Assembly: GCA_958298945.1 (NCBI GenBank)
Contig: OY282609.1
Coordinates: 67,366,220 to 67,430,219, forward strand
Direction: 5' to 3'
Length of the DNA stretch: 64,000 bases
DNA from: Atherix ibis
Lineage: Eukaryota; Arthropoda; Insecta; Diptera; Athericidae
The stretch's first letter is position 1, and every line of letters begins with the position of its first letter. Made by a program: the position numbers and the translations under genes. The notes beneath the pieces were generated by a model that was not told where the DNA came from, searched no databases, and worked only from the letters and a program-made list of their open reading frames with translations. This document shows, piece by piece, positions 1-14,450 of this stretch.

Positions 1-727
1 TAATCTGTAATAGGTTTTTTTTTATTTATGTATATGTTAGTCGTTATTTAATTTTCAATTTGTTTTAGAAGAAATTTCATATAATTTACACGAATTTTTT
101 CGATAGCCCGAAAATCTTTTTTTCAAATATTTAATATGTTATAGAAATGCCAATTTTTCCAGGTCACTAAATTATTCTTATTTGGAATTTATAGAATTTG
201 TAAATTTTGACTGTTGTATGGTTAAAGGTTTAATAATCCTTTTCTTTTTTATAGAATTTTAGGGTATTGTTTTTAAATTTCTTTTTAATTTTGTGTTCAT
301 TTTTTGCAATTGTATCGAAAACTATTATTAATCCATTTAATTGAATTACTTTACGTTTATGTTTGTTAATTGTTTTTATAAACAATTTAGTAAAAGCATT
401 TACATATTTGGTATATACGAGTATATTTTTAATTTTGGTTTGAAAAAGACTATATGAAAATTATGCATATTATTTGTCTTCAATTTTAATTAATATTTTT
501 TTTATAAGGAAGTTGTTGTGGTTTTTACAAAAAAAGTATACATTTAATTTTACATCAAAATTTTATTGTATTTTTTATTAACTTATTTTTGTATATTTTT
601 TTCTTAATTTTATCTTAATAGTCATTTTTTCTGTCGTATTCTTCTTTATATTAATTTTGTATTTTAATTACTTATTTTATTAATATTACTTCTTTTGCAA
701 TTATTATTATTTTTTGTTATTATTATA

Positions 728-755
728 ATTATTATTATTATTATTATTATTATTT
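728..755. repeat. (ATT)n microsatellite
   Basis: Uninterrupted TTA/ATT trinucleotide run. Confidence 0.85.
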
Positions 756-3478
756 ATAATATTATTTTATATTATTGTATATTTTAGTATTGGTATCAAT
801 TAAGTCAATGTAATTAAATTATTTTGAATACATTCGAACTTTTATCGTTTGATATATATTTTTTTTTTATTTTTCCCTTTTTCATATTTTACGTTTAAAA
901 AATTCTAATAAATTATTGTATTTATTAGTTTATTTATTTTAAATTTCCACTAAGTTTTCATTTTTATGGTATACACTTACTTGATGGAAAAATTTTATAT
1001 ATTCTTTTCTTAATTAAAATTATTTAAAAAAAAATTATTAATTTAAATATTTGCATTCAGTCCCAGCATTGTTTTTATTAATTTTTTTTTTCAAAGGAAA
1101 ATCCTTTTAGAAAATTCAAATTAATTTGAAAATTTAATTAACTAAATAAATTATACTGGAAACAATTTTTTTTTTAATATAATAAATTAGTAATAAGGTT
1201 AAATGAAATTATTTTTTAGTATATTTCAATAAATACACAAAATTCAATTTATTTTAAACTAACTAAATTTGAATATTTTTGTTACTTGCAAAATTACGTC
1301 TTGTTAATTGCAAAATTACCCACAAAATCAATGTAATCACAACGAAATTTTTATTTTTTCTTATAAAAAAACGATCAAACTAATTAAAAGTTGAACATAA
1401 AGTTATAAATAATATTTAAAAATATTCAAGGTATTTTTTGTTTATTTTTAATTCTAAGTATACGTCATGATTTCATATCATTTTCATTTAATCAATTTCA
1501 TCCTTTCTCTTATTTTATTAACTATTTCTAAACAAAAAATTTGAATATTTTATATTTTAAAAAAGATCTTTTTATACGAAATATTTCTATAAATTTTTTT
1601 AATTAAATTTTTATAAATTTTTTTCTCCAGTGTTTAATTTTTTACTTTTATCATTATTAACATTTATAATATTATCCAAATATTCACAATAATACTCGTA
1701 TTACTTAGTTGTATTTAAAATTCAAAAGTTAAGTCCTTACGCTTTCTTTTTTATTGAAAAAAAAGATTAATTCTTCAAAATTCTTAAACCGTAATGTTTG
1801 AATTATTTTAATTTTTTATGTCATTTTTTTTAATTTTATGCCTAATTTGGTTTTATTCAATATTAATTTTTCACTTATTTTATGTACAAAGTATACGTAT
1901 ATAATTTTTATGTTCAAATTATTTTTATTGATTATTAATTTGGTTTTTATTTTATTCCTACACATTTTCTTAAAATTTTGCAACTAGCATTTTTATTTTT
2001 TTTATTTATTAGTAATTATGAGAAGATTTTCTATAAATTTCGTATCATTATTTTGTACAATAATTTTGCTTAATTGTTAATTTTTTATAATTTAATTTTA
2101 ACCACACACTAAAAAAGATCTTTCAAATGTTTATTTTTCATTTTTTTTTATTTATATAATATGCTATTCTTTTTATAAGTTTTCAAGCAAAAATAATTAT
2201 TATTTATTTTAATTAAAAAATTTAATTTCTACACAATGTTTCTATATTTTATAAATCGATTCTTCATGTTTTATTTTTAAAATATATTTTTTTTAAATAA
2301 ATACAAATCACAGAATCATAATTTTTATTTCAAATGAAAATTTTTCATTAATGCTTTTTACGTTATTTTATATTTTTTTTTATAAAAAATGAATTGTTTA
2401 CGAAATCAAAAAGTTCTAATTTCAATGGACGGTGTGTGTCTTTTTAAATTATTTATCCGCCATTTTGTTTTTTTATTTCATTTATTTTTATCAACATTTC
2501 TTAAATATTTTAATAATTCTTTAACTTTTCCTGCAAAGCCTTGATAAATTATTTTTTATTACCTTAACTTTTCTGAAATTAAAAGTAAGAGCATAAATTT
2601 TGCTGCTACTCTATTCAAGAGAGTTTAATATATTTTTATTTAAATAACTTTCATTAATATATGTAGGTTGTAATTTTTCTTAAATTTATATTAATTGTGA
2701 GTGTTTTCAATTTTATCTTTATATCGAATTTTTAAGTCAACGAGCGATAATGCAATGTTGAATGTGATGTTTTTCTATATGTTTTTTCTAGTTTTTCTAA
2801 TTTTTTAAAGTTTTTCTTTCCTTTTTGTATTATTTTTTATTTAATAATAATAAATTATTATTTGATTTTATATTTAAATTAGTTTGAATACTTGAAATTT
2901 TAAAGGTGTCCATAATATTGAATTCTTATCAATAGATGCAAGTTATAATATTTTCGAAATATTTATTTTTACTATTGGCAAATTTTTAATTAAATTTCTG
3001 TATTTTTATATAAAAAAAAAATTCAAATAATAATACGATTTAATTAAACAAAGCTATAAAACAAAAAAAGGAATATCAAAGTAATAAAAATAAAAATAAA
3101 ATATTTCCACTCACCATAAAATAAAAACCATTACATATTTAGACAATCATAAAAAACCTGTCAAATAAATACTATTTATTGAAACACAACACTTTCTTAG
3201 CGCAAAAGAAGATAAAATAAGAAGATAAGATAACAAATATATTTGCTAGCAAAAATTAAATAAATAAAATTATTTCAATTATTGATAACGCAAAAAATGA
3301 AACATCAAAACGAAAAAAAACTAATTTACAAATTAAAAGTAAAAATGTGAAAATTATACCCAGAAATAATTTGGACCTTCACTTGTACATAAAAGGGAAA
3401 TTTATCAAAATAACTAAACAAGAAATCATCTTCACATACAATGGAGAAAAAATTCATCTATAAAAAATGAAACTGTTC

Positions 3479-3604
3479 TTTTTAATATAAGTATTTCTAC
3501 TCCCATAAATTCTGATCATCCCTGATCAACATTTTTTAATATTTGACTTCCTAAAAATAAAGGATAATAAATAATTCCATAAGTAGAAATACTTATATTA
3601 AAAA
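3479..3604. repeat. Perfect 22-bp inverted repeat with adjoining tandem copies
   Basis: The arm at 3479-3500 (TTTTTAATATAAGTATTTCTAC) is repeated in inverse at 3583-3604, spacer 82 bp. Further partial direct copies of AAATACTTATATTAAAA follow to about 3,650. Confidence 0.7.
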
Positions 3605-6600
3605 AATACTTATATTAAAAAGAAATACTTATATTAAAATACTTATAATAACAATAATTGTAAAAACCAAATAATGCATAACTCAGCTGTTTTCCCATAT
3701 TTTACCCAAAAAGTTACTTTATTACAAAAAGTGAGCATTTTGCTTTTTTTTTAAATTTTTTATTTCTCTTTAAAAAAAATATTATATCAAACTAAAATAT
3801 TATTATATTAAATTTCCCTTCAAATAAAATCTAGTCCCAAAAATTTACCCACAAAATAATATAAAATTCCAAAAATGTAATGTTAAATTAAAACTCAAAT
3901 TCAAAATATAAAAAAAAAAAACAAAAACAAAAATATTAATATTATATATTTTTTTTATTGTATTTAAAAAGAAGTTATTTTTTATATACTTCTTTTTGTC
4001 TTTATGTATTATTTCCTGATTTTTATTAATTTACTTTTATTATTGCTGTGGTTACTATTTTTTCGGTACTCTTTACTATAATTAATTACAATATAGTGTA
4101 CATATTTGTGTCTATAAATGGCTATGTTAATTCCTTTTTCCTTTTTAAAACTAAAAAAAGTTTATATAAAAGAAATATTGTTAATAATAGAAAAATTATA
4201 ATAAAAATTAATAATAATAATAATAATAGAAGGTATTGTAACGCTGTGTCAAAGGAAATGGCAGAGATAATTTTGCGTGGCTTTATTACATATTAAACAC
4301 TCTTCAATTCACATATTTCGTAGCTGATATACAATCAATATTATTCAGTTCAGAAATATATTTCTATCTCTTTTTTGGTATATATTCATTATTTTTTCAG
4401 GTTTTTATATACCAAGTATATTAGTTAATAAGTGATAAGAGAAATCTTATAATTTATCTCATTCTAAAATACGCATTTGTAAAAACCTTTTTCTTTTCTT
4501 AAATTACTTTCTTTTTTTTATCTAAACCCTATATATATTATCTTTTCTTTAAAAAAAATATCCAAAATAATTTCAAATTTAGACAATAAATTAAAAAAAA
4601 TATTATTCTTAAGGTATTGGTTTAACTGCTTTAAAAAAAAACTACTAATGAGTTTTAATTTTTAATTTTCTTTCTAATTTTTAGTTTTCTTGGTAATTGT
4701 TTTCTATAGTTTCTAATCAATAATTTATTATTGTTGTTGCAATATAAAAACAAACATAAGTATTATCATTTTTTTATATTATTTTCTATCCTGTTTTGAT
4801 TTTTACCTTTTTGTAAATGAATTATTCTTAAATTTAAAAAAAATTTTATCTAAAAATTAATTTGTATAAGTTTTTATTATGTAGTTCAATTTAAAAGTTT
4901 AAGTTTTTTATTTTTTTAATTACAACGGGAAAAAATACATTTAAAAATGAAAATTACTTTTACTTTTACCATTATTTTTATATTTAATGTTTCTTTTACG
5001 ATTGATTATTATTACTAATAAATCTTTTGCATTGTTATTTATTTTGTAATTTAAAAAATCGTCTTTAAATATTTATTGTGAATTATTAATTCTATTAATT
5101 ATAGTTATATTTCTTTTCTATATATATATAAAAAATACCTGAGATTTGTGTTACCATTTTAACTTCAGACACAAACTATTTATTTTTAATTGTAGTTATT
5201 GTTTTCAATAAAAAATATTCAATTTTCTATGTTCGTTTTCTGGATCTAATAAATTTTGATGAATGAATATTAAAAGTTTTTAATAATTATAGTATAGAAA
5301 TTTATTCAATGCCTATTTTTGAAAATCCTTTAGTTAATATTTTTTTTAATAATACTTTTTATGTCCATAATTATTATTAATTTTATTTTCTCTTAAAATC
5401 CCATAAATACAATACAAAAAGCAACCATTCCCAATAACGTTTAAATTTCCAAAATATTATTTTTTTAATAGTGCGTTATTGTGAAAATTTGTCCCTACAG
5501 CCAAAACTATTATTAAAATCATAAATAAATTTTATATAAAGAGTTTCAAAAAAATCAAATTTATTTTTTATATAAATATTTTTTTAAAAAACTGTTTAAA
5601 ACATAGGAAATATTTTATCTCGATTTTATGATTAATGTTTCAGGAAACATTATAAAAAGGTAAGTACAGTAAAAAAAATTTGATGAAAACTATAAGAAAT
5701 ATACATAAAAAAAAAGAAAATTTTTTAAAAGAAGAATTCAATAAAAAAAAACGTGAACAGGAAAAAGTACTAATAAAATTACATTTTAAAAATCTATGCA
5801 CTTTTTTTAAGTTCATTTTAAATACTAAACTAATACCAACAAACTATTTTTTAAAAACAATAAAAGAAACAAATAAAATATTAAAATTTACTAAATATAT
5901 AAACTTTTCAAATATAATAAAAATTTATAAGAGCTTCTAATTTTGATACGAAGTAAAGTGGAATTATTTTTTTGATTTATAAATTTTTTATATTATTTGT
6001 AATTTTTGATTAGGAAAATGTGTTGTATTGTTTTTTTATCAAGATTTTAATAAATTTCAAGTATCCAAATAATTTCTATGTTTAATTGTATTGACAATTC
6101 TCAATAAAAAATTTTTTTAATTAATAATTTTATTTTATTTTTTTAATTTATCAAATTCAGTTGAAAAGGAAATTAATTTTAATTAATGATAAAATTTGAC
6201 AGCAAATCTTTTATCAGATTATATTGTAGTATAAAATTTATAGAAAAAATATTGCAGAAAAAATGTATTTGAAAAATAAATTGTTTTATTATAATACGCA
6301 TTAGTATTATATGTAAGAAGTTTTTTGATTTAAAAAAAAATATTTTCAAAAGAAAATTTAAAAAAAAATGTCATAATAAATATTAATACCTTTTTTATCA
6401 ATGATAACTTATGTAAAATTATACAACGTTTCAATATACTTTTGTATTTATTAATAATTTATTTGTATTTATTTTATTTATTGTATTTTTTTAATAAATA
6501 TTTATGTTTAGAAATATTGAAGTTTCTGTTAATGTTTTCATGTATTTTGTTTTTATTATTTTTAATTATTTATTAAATTAATTAACAACAAGAAATTATA

Positions 6601-7179
6601 TTTATTTAAGCTCAATTGTGTTATGATTTATTTATTTATTCAATAAGTATGGCTAATTAATATTGTTATATAATATATTATTTTTTATTTCTCCGTTTGT
6701 ACATATATATGTATATATGTTTATTATTTATTTATTCTTTTTCTTACTATTTAGTTTAATTTTTCACAGTTACTATTATTATCAGTATTGCAATATTTTA
6801 CCATTACTATTATTATGTTTCGATTTTGCTTTATTTTTCCTCAATTACGAAGGTAATAGTAATAAAAATGAATAATATTATTATGATTTTTATAGGCGAT
6901 GGGGGATATAATATTTGAATATTTTTTCAATTATAATTTACGAAAAAATAATTAAAATTATAATGGAAATTGAAAAAGTGTATTTATTTAATTGTAAAAT
7001 TACTGCTTTTAAAAATAAATATGTTCGAACAAAATTTCAATTTTTTTTAAATCAAAAGAAAACAACATACCAAAAAAAATTAATTGAAACAATAATACAC
7101 TGCACTATCCACACTTGTAAAACACAAAATTACACATTCAACTAAAATTTAATCAACAAAACTATGCCGTAAGCAAAAC

Positions 7180-7420
7180 GAAATAATTGAGTGAATTTCA
7201 ACTCCAGTTCATTTAAGAGACGCAAAATGGCTCTCTTTAATCAAAAATGAGTTCTTCCCGTTGTACTGACGATACTTACTGATGAGAAGAAAGTGACTCC
7301 AACGCACTGTTTCTGAAGAGAAGGAAATTCGGAGATATGATATGAAAATATATTCGAGCTCAGGTGATCTGGTTGCTTTTTGTATGGGAAAGAGAACTAA
7401 TGATGGTTTTATCTTCTCTT
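7180..7420. other. Island of higher-complexity, less AT-rich sequence
   Basis: About 240 bp with clearly higher G+C and few homopolymers (for example ATGGCTCTCTTT, CTTCCCGTTGTACTGACG, GAGCTCAGGTGATCTGG), flanked on both sides by low-complexity AT. No ORF or RNA fold was recognised. It could be a constrained regulatory or UTR element, or a transposon scrap. Confidence 0.4.
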
Positions 7421-10400
7421 TGATTTGTGGTTATTATTTTTACGGATATTAGCCATACATTCTGTCGATCGGAGTAATGTTATTACAAGAAAAATGTTGA
7501 TCAAAAAGATCCTCTCCTGCAGAATACCTTTTGCTTTCAACTTTTCAGTTGAAAAGAGGATGATGGAAATTAAAATTTATTGCGAACTATTTTATTATTC
7601 TTTCGAAATACATTTTAAAAGTTTTATTTTAAATTTGTAAAAAGAAAATATAAAAAAACCTTCTTGGATCTGGATTGTTGCGATTAATTAGACAATATAG
7701 AGCATATTTACTCGTACAAAATTCTAAATTTTTTTTACAAAATTTATCTTTACTGGGAAAAATATTAAAATCGCTTTTACGATGAAAAAAATATTGTTTT
7801 GATTAGGATTGATAATGTTTAGAAAGTAGAAACTATTTTTGAAATCTTTTATTTGCCTCTTTTTAAAAGACAAATTACTATGAAAAATAATTTCCTAAAG
7901 TCGTTTTCCTAGTCTTATAATATGGGAAAATTTCAAAAAGTACAGAAAAGGTATTTCTTGATATATACTTTCTTGAACAATTTTAAAATAACTGATTCTT
8001 GAAAATAAAAATAAAAATGAAGTATTTCTGGAACAGCATAATTAAAAGAATAAAAATTTAATAACATAAATGGAAAAAAGAAAAAACAAATAAAACCTTA
8101 CTTACGCTTAAAAACTTTTATAAGTTTTTCTTCATTTTATGATCATAATAATTATTACAATTATTTAAAAGAAAATATAAATTAATAAATAAAACCATAT
8201 AAATAATAATTTTTAATATTTTTATAAGCGCTAATTTCTTTTTGTTTATTTTCTTTATAACGGGTCCTTTATAAATATTCATTTTTTTTATATATACTTG
8301 TTTTTTTTTGTGTATAATTAAATTTGTCTCCTTATTTTTACTTTATAATGTATGATTTTTATTTATTTCCATTATTACTATTATTATTTTTATTACTATT
8401 GTTATGAAAATTAAAACAATAAATATAAATTATTATTTAAAAAAAAACTTAATTTTTCATTATAATTATAATAAATTATATTCAACTCTAAATTAATAAG
8501 TTAAACTTTTAAATATAATTTTTATTTGTATTTTTTTCTTCTATTATTTACTTTTAAAGTGTGTGAAAATTGTACCTGAGTGTATGTATGTGTGTTGCAC
8601 ATCTGACTAGTTGAGTTTTTTCTAATAAATTTTTATTAATTTAATTACTATTTTTTTAACTATTCATATTACTATTATTATGGTTTTTTTAAATAATATT
8701 TTTTTTAATTTTACTTTGCACTTTTTTTTGTTTAACAAAAAAATTCTCAAATTTTCTGTACATAAACAAAAAAGAAATAATAGTTATTTGTACAGATTTT
8801 TTTCTGTTTTAATTAATCACAATTGAAATTTTACTTTTTTGCATAAAAATATTTAAAAAATAATTCAGAAAAAATTTTGAGCAATTAATGGCTTTTAAAT
8901 TATCCAAGAAATATTTTTAAAGGAAAATGCCCTTTGCTTGTATTGTGGGTAATTTTGTTGTTTTCTTTATTTAAATTAAGCAAATTTTACCAAATAATTT
9001 TTATGATTTTAGCCAAACAATTATTTCTAAGCTATGCTTAATGGGTATTTTTCGAATTTTTTTTGAAGCTTTTTCCATTAGAAAGTGCTATTGCAAAACT
9101 ATAGGATTCCTTTTTTGCAAATATATTTCAATCTTAAAATTTTAATTATTCAAATTATAAAGTTAATAATATTTTTTCTATTATTAATTTTACTTTTATT
9201 ACTATACCACTATTATTATTATTATCATTATTATTATTTCCATAAATTGAATAGAACAATCCATAGAAAAATTATTAGATAAGAAGTACAGCATAAATAT
9301 TGACAATTTTGATTTCTTGAAGAAATTTTTGTTTTCCATTTTAAATTTTAATTAATATTAAATAACTTACAATTAATAATAAATTAAACAATTTTGAACA
9401 AAATTTTTTAAATAAACAAAAACTATTTTAAAATAATTAATATTTTTAAATAAAAATACCATCACCCAAATTTTTCTTATATTTTTCCGTAAAATTAAAT
9501 TTTACCGTTAATTTTATAAATTTATCCTAAAAGATAAAAAAAATTTTCTTAATGTTCATAAAATAATTTTGACAATTTTTATAATTCAATTAATAAATTT
9601 TTACGTATATATAATTTTCTAAAAATATTTTTTTTTTAAGTTTGCATTTTACTAAACATTTTAATTTTGTTTAATTTATCTAATTTTTAATTTAAATTTC
9701 ATTATAATACGAAAAAATATTGAATAACAAAAATAAAAATTTCAAATACATGTTAAGGAATTTTCCTTAAAAATTTACTTAACTTTTCTTTTATAAACAT
9801 TTGCTTCAAAAAAACTTTACCAAAACTTAAAATTTAAAATTATTCCCGAAAATTGTGTTTGTTATCTAATTTTTAATTTTTGTATCTAAGTTTAACATTT
9901 AATTTTTTTATTGTTTAAATAAAAATTGCAATATTTAGTCATTCATTTTGGAAAACAATAAATAAAAACAAAAAGCTTAGACTTTGTGTAAATAGTAAAG
10001 CTTTTCGTTTTTGTTTAATTTTAAGTAAAATTTAGACACGAAATTATCAAATTAACTTTTTCAAGTTATATGAAATAATAAAGTTCACAACAAAATCTCC
10101 CACCATAACTTAATTAATTTTGAATTTTATCCTTAATTTATAATAAATTTTAACAAAAGAATATGTCTCCAATCTTTAAGATTATACATTTTTTTTTTAC
10201 TCAAATTTAATTTATAATTTTTATTTTACTTTTCGAATAGCATTTAAAATTAATTTTAAAATTTACGAATGAATAAATACCAAAGTATTCAAATGCGAAA
10301 TATCGTCAATTATTAATAATTTCAAAAATTTGACATCATCACTTATATTTTTTTATTTGTCCAATCAAAATTCAATCGAACCATTATTAATTTTTCTACA

Positions 10401-10953
10401 TTTTAATTCTAATCTAGAAAATGTGATACGCCATTTTGTTCATTTTTATAATTAAAATTTGTTTGTATGCGAAGTTACATGTGTATACGCGAAACTCCTA
10501 TCTACACATTTGCCATATAGGAAAATAATTAAGAACCTACGAATCCCTATCCATATTGGATTTAATAAGATTTTTTTCTTATTCTTATCGAAAAAGAGTT
10601 ATCCTGTATTTAAAAAAAATTGAAAAAAGCGATATTAATTTATGGTTTAAATTTGACTGACAAATGTATTTCTACGATCGCCATTTTGTGGATTATGTTC
10701 CAAGTGAGTTGCCATTTGCATTTTATTTGTGAATATATTGAGTTATTTATGAATTCAAAAGGTTTTCGACATTGAATATTAATTTAAAAACCCAACAAAT
10801 AGCTTGTCTTATTATTAGTTTATAATATTGTTTATGTGTTTTTGTATATGCTACTTAACGTGAATATTATTATTTCCATTTTTATTTATTTTCATTTAAT
10901 TATTATAAGTTTTCTTATTTGTTCAAATGAAAAAAGGAATTCTTAATTTATAA

Positions 10954-11164
10954 TGAGGTAGATTGTTTTACTATTGCAGTCTTTTCAAATTGAGTCTTTA
11001 TTTATTGAGGTATATTAATTATCAATGATTTATATTTTGATCAATTTTATTTTAAATGATTTTTGTTTTATACTATATTAAATATTTAAAAAAAATTATA
11101 TTTCAGAATAAACAAAAAAAATCAGTAATAATTTTATTCTATTGTGACTATACAACCTGAGGTA
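10954..11164 (-). promoter_or_regulatory. Cluster of three let-7 seed-match sites
   Basis: On the chinmo strand there is CTACCTCA (8-mer let-7 match) at 10961-10954, and TACCTCA (7mer-A1) at 11012-11006 and 11164-11158. The 8-mer is preceded by AACAAT, which could add 3' supplementary pairing. Assuming roughly 15% G+C, one TACCTCA would be expected about 0.3 times in 22 kb per strand, so three in 211 bp is unlikely by chance. let-7 repression of chinmo is established in Drosophila; transcription of this position is inferred. Confidence 0.5.
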
Positions 11165-11720
11165 TTAATTGAGACATATTTTTCGGTTAATATTCTAAAT
11201 TTTCATCAAAAATTTGAAATATTTCAAAAGTTCTTTTTTAGTATATTTTTTTGGTATTATGTTCGAAATATTTTCACATATTCCCCACTAAATTAAAGTA
11301 TGTATCTTTTTCCAAAATGATTAGTTTAAAGGATAAATTTTCAAAATTTCTATTGTTTTATAAGCTTTTAAAGAAATTATTAATTTTTTTTAAATTGAAA
11401 CTATTTTAATTCGAATTTTGAAAGGTGGACCTTTTTTTAAATATTGTTGATGTATTTTTAGAAAATATTTAACATTTTTTTCTCTTGAAGCCAATTTTTG
11501 ATTTTTCTTCTTCTTCAAATTTACATAATATGTTAGGTTTCTATAATAATTTATTTATTTAAATTGTAAGCACACAAACAAATTAATCATAAATAATTAG
11601 GAATATTAACAAAAAGAAACTCAATTAGTTAAAAATAATTAATAATTAAAATATTTATCATGAAAGTAAACAGTAATAATAGTAATAATAATAAAAATAA
11701 TTATAGTAAATAATAACAGT

Positions 11721-11721
<1 letters not shown>

Positions 11722-11760
<39 letters not shown>
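11722..11760. repeat. (AAT)n microsatellite
   Basis: ATA trinucleotide run of about 39 bp, with imperfect AGTAAT neighbours from 11,670 to 11,780. Confidence 0.9.
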
Positions 11761-12640
11761 GCAGTAATAATAATAGTAATATATTCAATTATTTAAAAAG
11801 TTTCTCTTATTTGTCGGTCTTCAACTTTTTTAATATTATATTTTCAAAATTAAATAATTCTGTTATTACCATATATACTGAATTATCTTCTCATTGTATA
11901 AGAGAAAATAATTATAGACATTTTTCGAGCTCTTCATAAAATTATCCTTCTGTATTTTTAATTCTCTCTTAATATAATTTTTTTATGTCTCTTCTGAACT
12001 GTCAAAAATATTATTTTTATTTTTTTTTCCAAATATTTCCCCCCGTTATTTCATATACCATATTTGAATGCGATTTAATCGATTTCAAATAATAGCTCAA
12101 GTTAAAAATAAATGTAATTCAGACTCTCCAATAAAGCTACTATTTAAAATCGAGACATCAACACTCCCATAATATTATAATAATAATAATAAAGAAATAT
12201 AATTAATAACTATACATATTTATATATATTAATTATATACTACTAGCGATTAATTAACTTAATTATTTTATTTAATTTATTAATAATTAATAATTATTAT
12301 TATTTAATTGAATTAAAAAAAAACTCCAAATCATATTCATTTATATTGTTATTCAAATATTGTTACTACCACTTTCCTTCTTATCCTTTCAATTATTCTC
12401 TTCTTTTCTCTTTTCTTTATCCATGTATACAATAGTTTTTTGTATTATTATATTTGTTTATCTTTTCAAATATATCATTAACCTTTATTTATATACAGAT
12501 ATTCAATATTTTCTTACTATTTAACTACTCTCATTTCTTTTCTGTATAATCTAATTGTAATTATTTTTTTATCTGTATATATGCATATATATCCAATAGT
12601 TTTGTTTATTATTTTTTTTTTTCAAATTGAATTTATTCAT

Positions 12641-12705
12641 TTTTTTTTTATTTATTTTAATTATATTCGTAGTAAACGAATATAAATAAAATAAATTTAA
12701 AAAAA
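12641..12705. repeat. AT-rich hairpin, about 30-bp stem with 5-nt loop
   Basis: Arms 12641-12670 and 12676-12705 pair with three mismatches; the inner 20 bp has one. The loop is AGTAA. The core ATATTCGT/ACGAATAT is not homopolymeric, but the outer stem is poly-T/poly-A. Confidence 0.6.
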
Positions 12706-12806
12706 AAACAATCGAACGAAATGAACTACAAATACAACTGAAAATTCATTTATTTACTATTATTTTTTTTTAAATATTCCTTGTATATGATAATTATTTT
12801 AATATA

Positions 12807-12833
12807 AATAATAATAATAATAATAATAATAAT
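12807..12833. repeat. (AAT)n microsatellite
   Basis: ATA trinucleotide run of 27 bp. Confidence 0.85.
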
Positions 12834-14431
12834 CACGAACGAATTATAATAACACGAACGAAAACAGAAAAAAATTATTAACAATAATAATTTTTATATA
12901 ATTATATGTACATTAAAAAAAAAAAAAAAAAATTATTCAAAAAACAAAATAAAAAAAATTACAAAACCCAAATTAAAATAAATTTAGAATTAGTTAAAAA
13001 TATTTTTTTGTAAAAATTTGCTGGCTCTCCAGACAAAAAATGAATTTTATCTTTTAAAAGATTTCGAAAAAAAAAATTAGTACGTACGTATGTGCTTTTT
13101 TATATTTATATTTCCTTTTAGTATATAAATATGTAAGTTATTTTAAGGGTAGTTTATGTTTATCTTAATTTTGTTTTTATTTTAATTATTTTCAATTTCA
13201 AAATTGTTTATTAAATTTTTCTTTTTTTTTTTAGTAAAAACTAGAAAATTTTTGTGTATTTTAATTTCATTTCATTTCCTTTCTTTTCTTCGTCAAATAT
13301 GTAATAATAAAATATCGCGAATTAAAATTTTCTTAAATGAATTATTATAATAAGCCGAAACGATTTTTTACTTAGTTATATGAAGAAATAATTTAAAATA
13401 TTACAAAGCAAATAATATATTGTATTTTACAAACATTGTTATTTTTATTTTATGTTACCAAAAGATAAAATTATAATTAACTTTTTCTTTTTTGAAATTT
13501 AATTATAATTTTTATATATAATTTCAATTTCTCCATTTTTAATATTTTTTATAATATATACATGTATATCACCCTGTATTTATATGTGTGGTTATTTAGT
13601 TTATTTCTATTTACTGCACTATTAGTGGTTTTTATGATTTTTTTACATAAATAATATATACAAAAAAAAAAGATTTGGATTATTTTGAAAATTTTTAATT
13701 GAAATAAAATTTTATTTTGATTGATTTCCCATAGTATTTATTTGTTTTATTATATTGACTATTTTACTATTACTATTGCATTCTAGTCTGTTCTTTTCTT
13801 TTTTTTTGTTCAATAGTTTTATTGAATGTTTTTTTTTTAATTAGTTATTTAACTGTATGTAATATACTTTAGATATATAAATCATTTAATAATATGAATG
13901 GTTTTTTTTTCAAAGAAAAATTGATGTTTTTGCAAAAAAAATATTGATTTTATTTTAGTTTTTTCTACTACAACAAAGATGGCGCTTGATATCTCCATAA
14001 TAAACGTCCTATTTTGGTTTGACAATTTATTTTAAGACAAAGACTTCAGGTTGAAATTTTTAATATTTTAATTTGATTTGCAATATATATTTTTAAGTAT
14101 AAATAAATCTGAGTAAATTTGAAGATAATGGTACATGTACGTATTTGCTTATATATGGAAAATAAAAATAATTTTTTAAAAAATCATTTATAAAAAAAAA
14201 TATTTTATGAAAGAAAATACGTTTAAAAGTTTTTTTTTAATAAAAAAAATTATTTTTTTATTTAAGTTAGAAAAAAATTACTTTTATTAAATATATTTCT
14301 TTTTTTCTTTATATTTCGTTTTATTTTTGCTATTGTTAAAAAATATGGTATGACGTGATGGAAGGATATTCAATAAAATAATATTTTATTGATTTATTAT
14401 TATTTTCTTAAGTAATGATATTCGATATATC

Positions 14432-14450
14432 ATATATATATATATATATA
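14432..14450. repeat. (TA)n microsatellite
   Basis: Short TA dinucleotide run continuing as ACGTGTATATATA. Confidence 0.8.
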
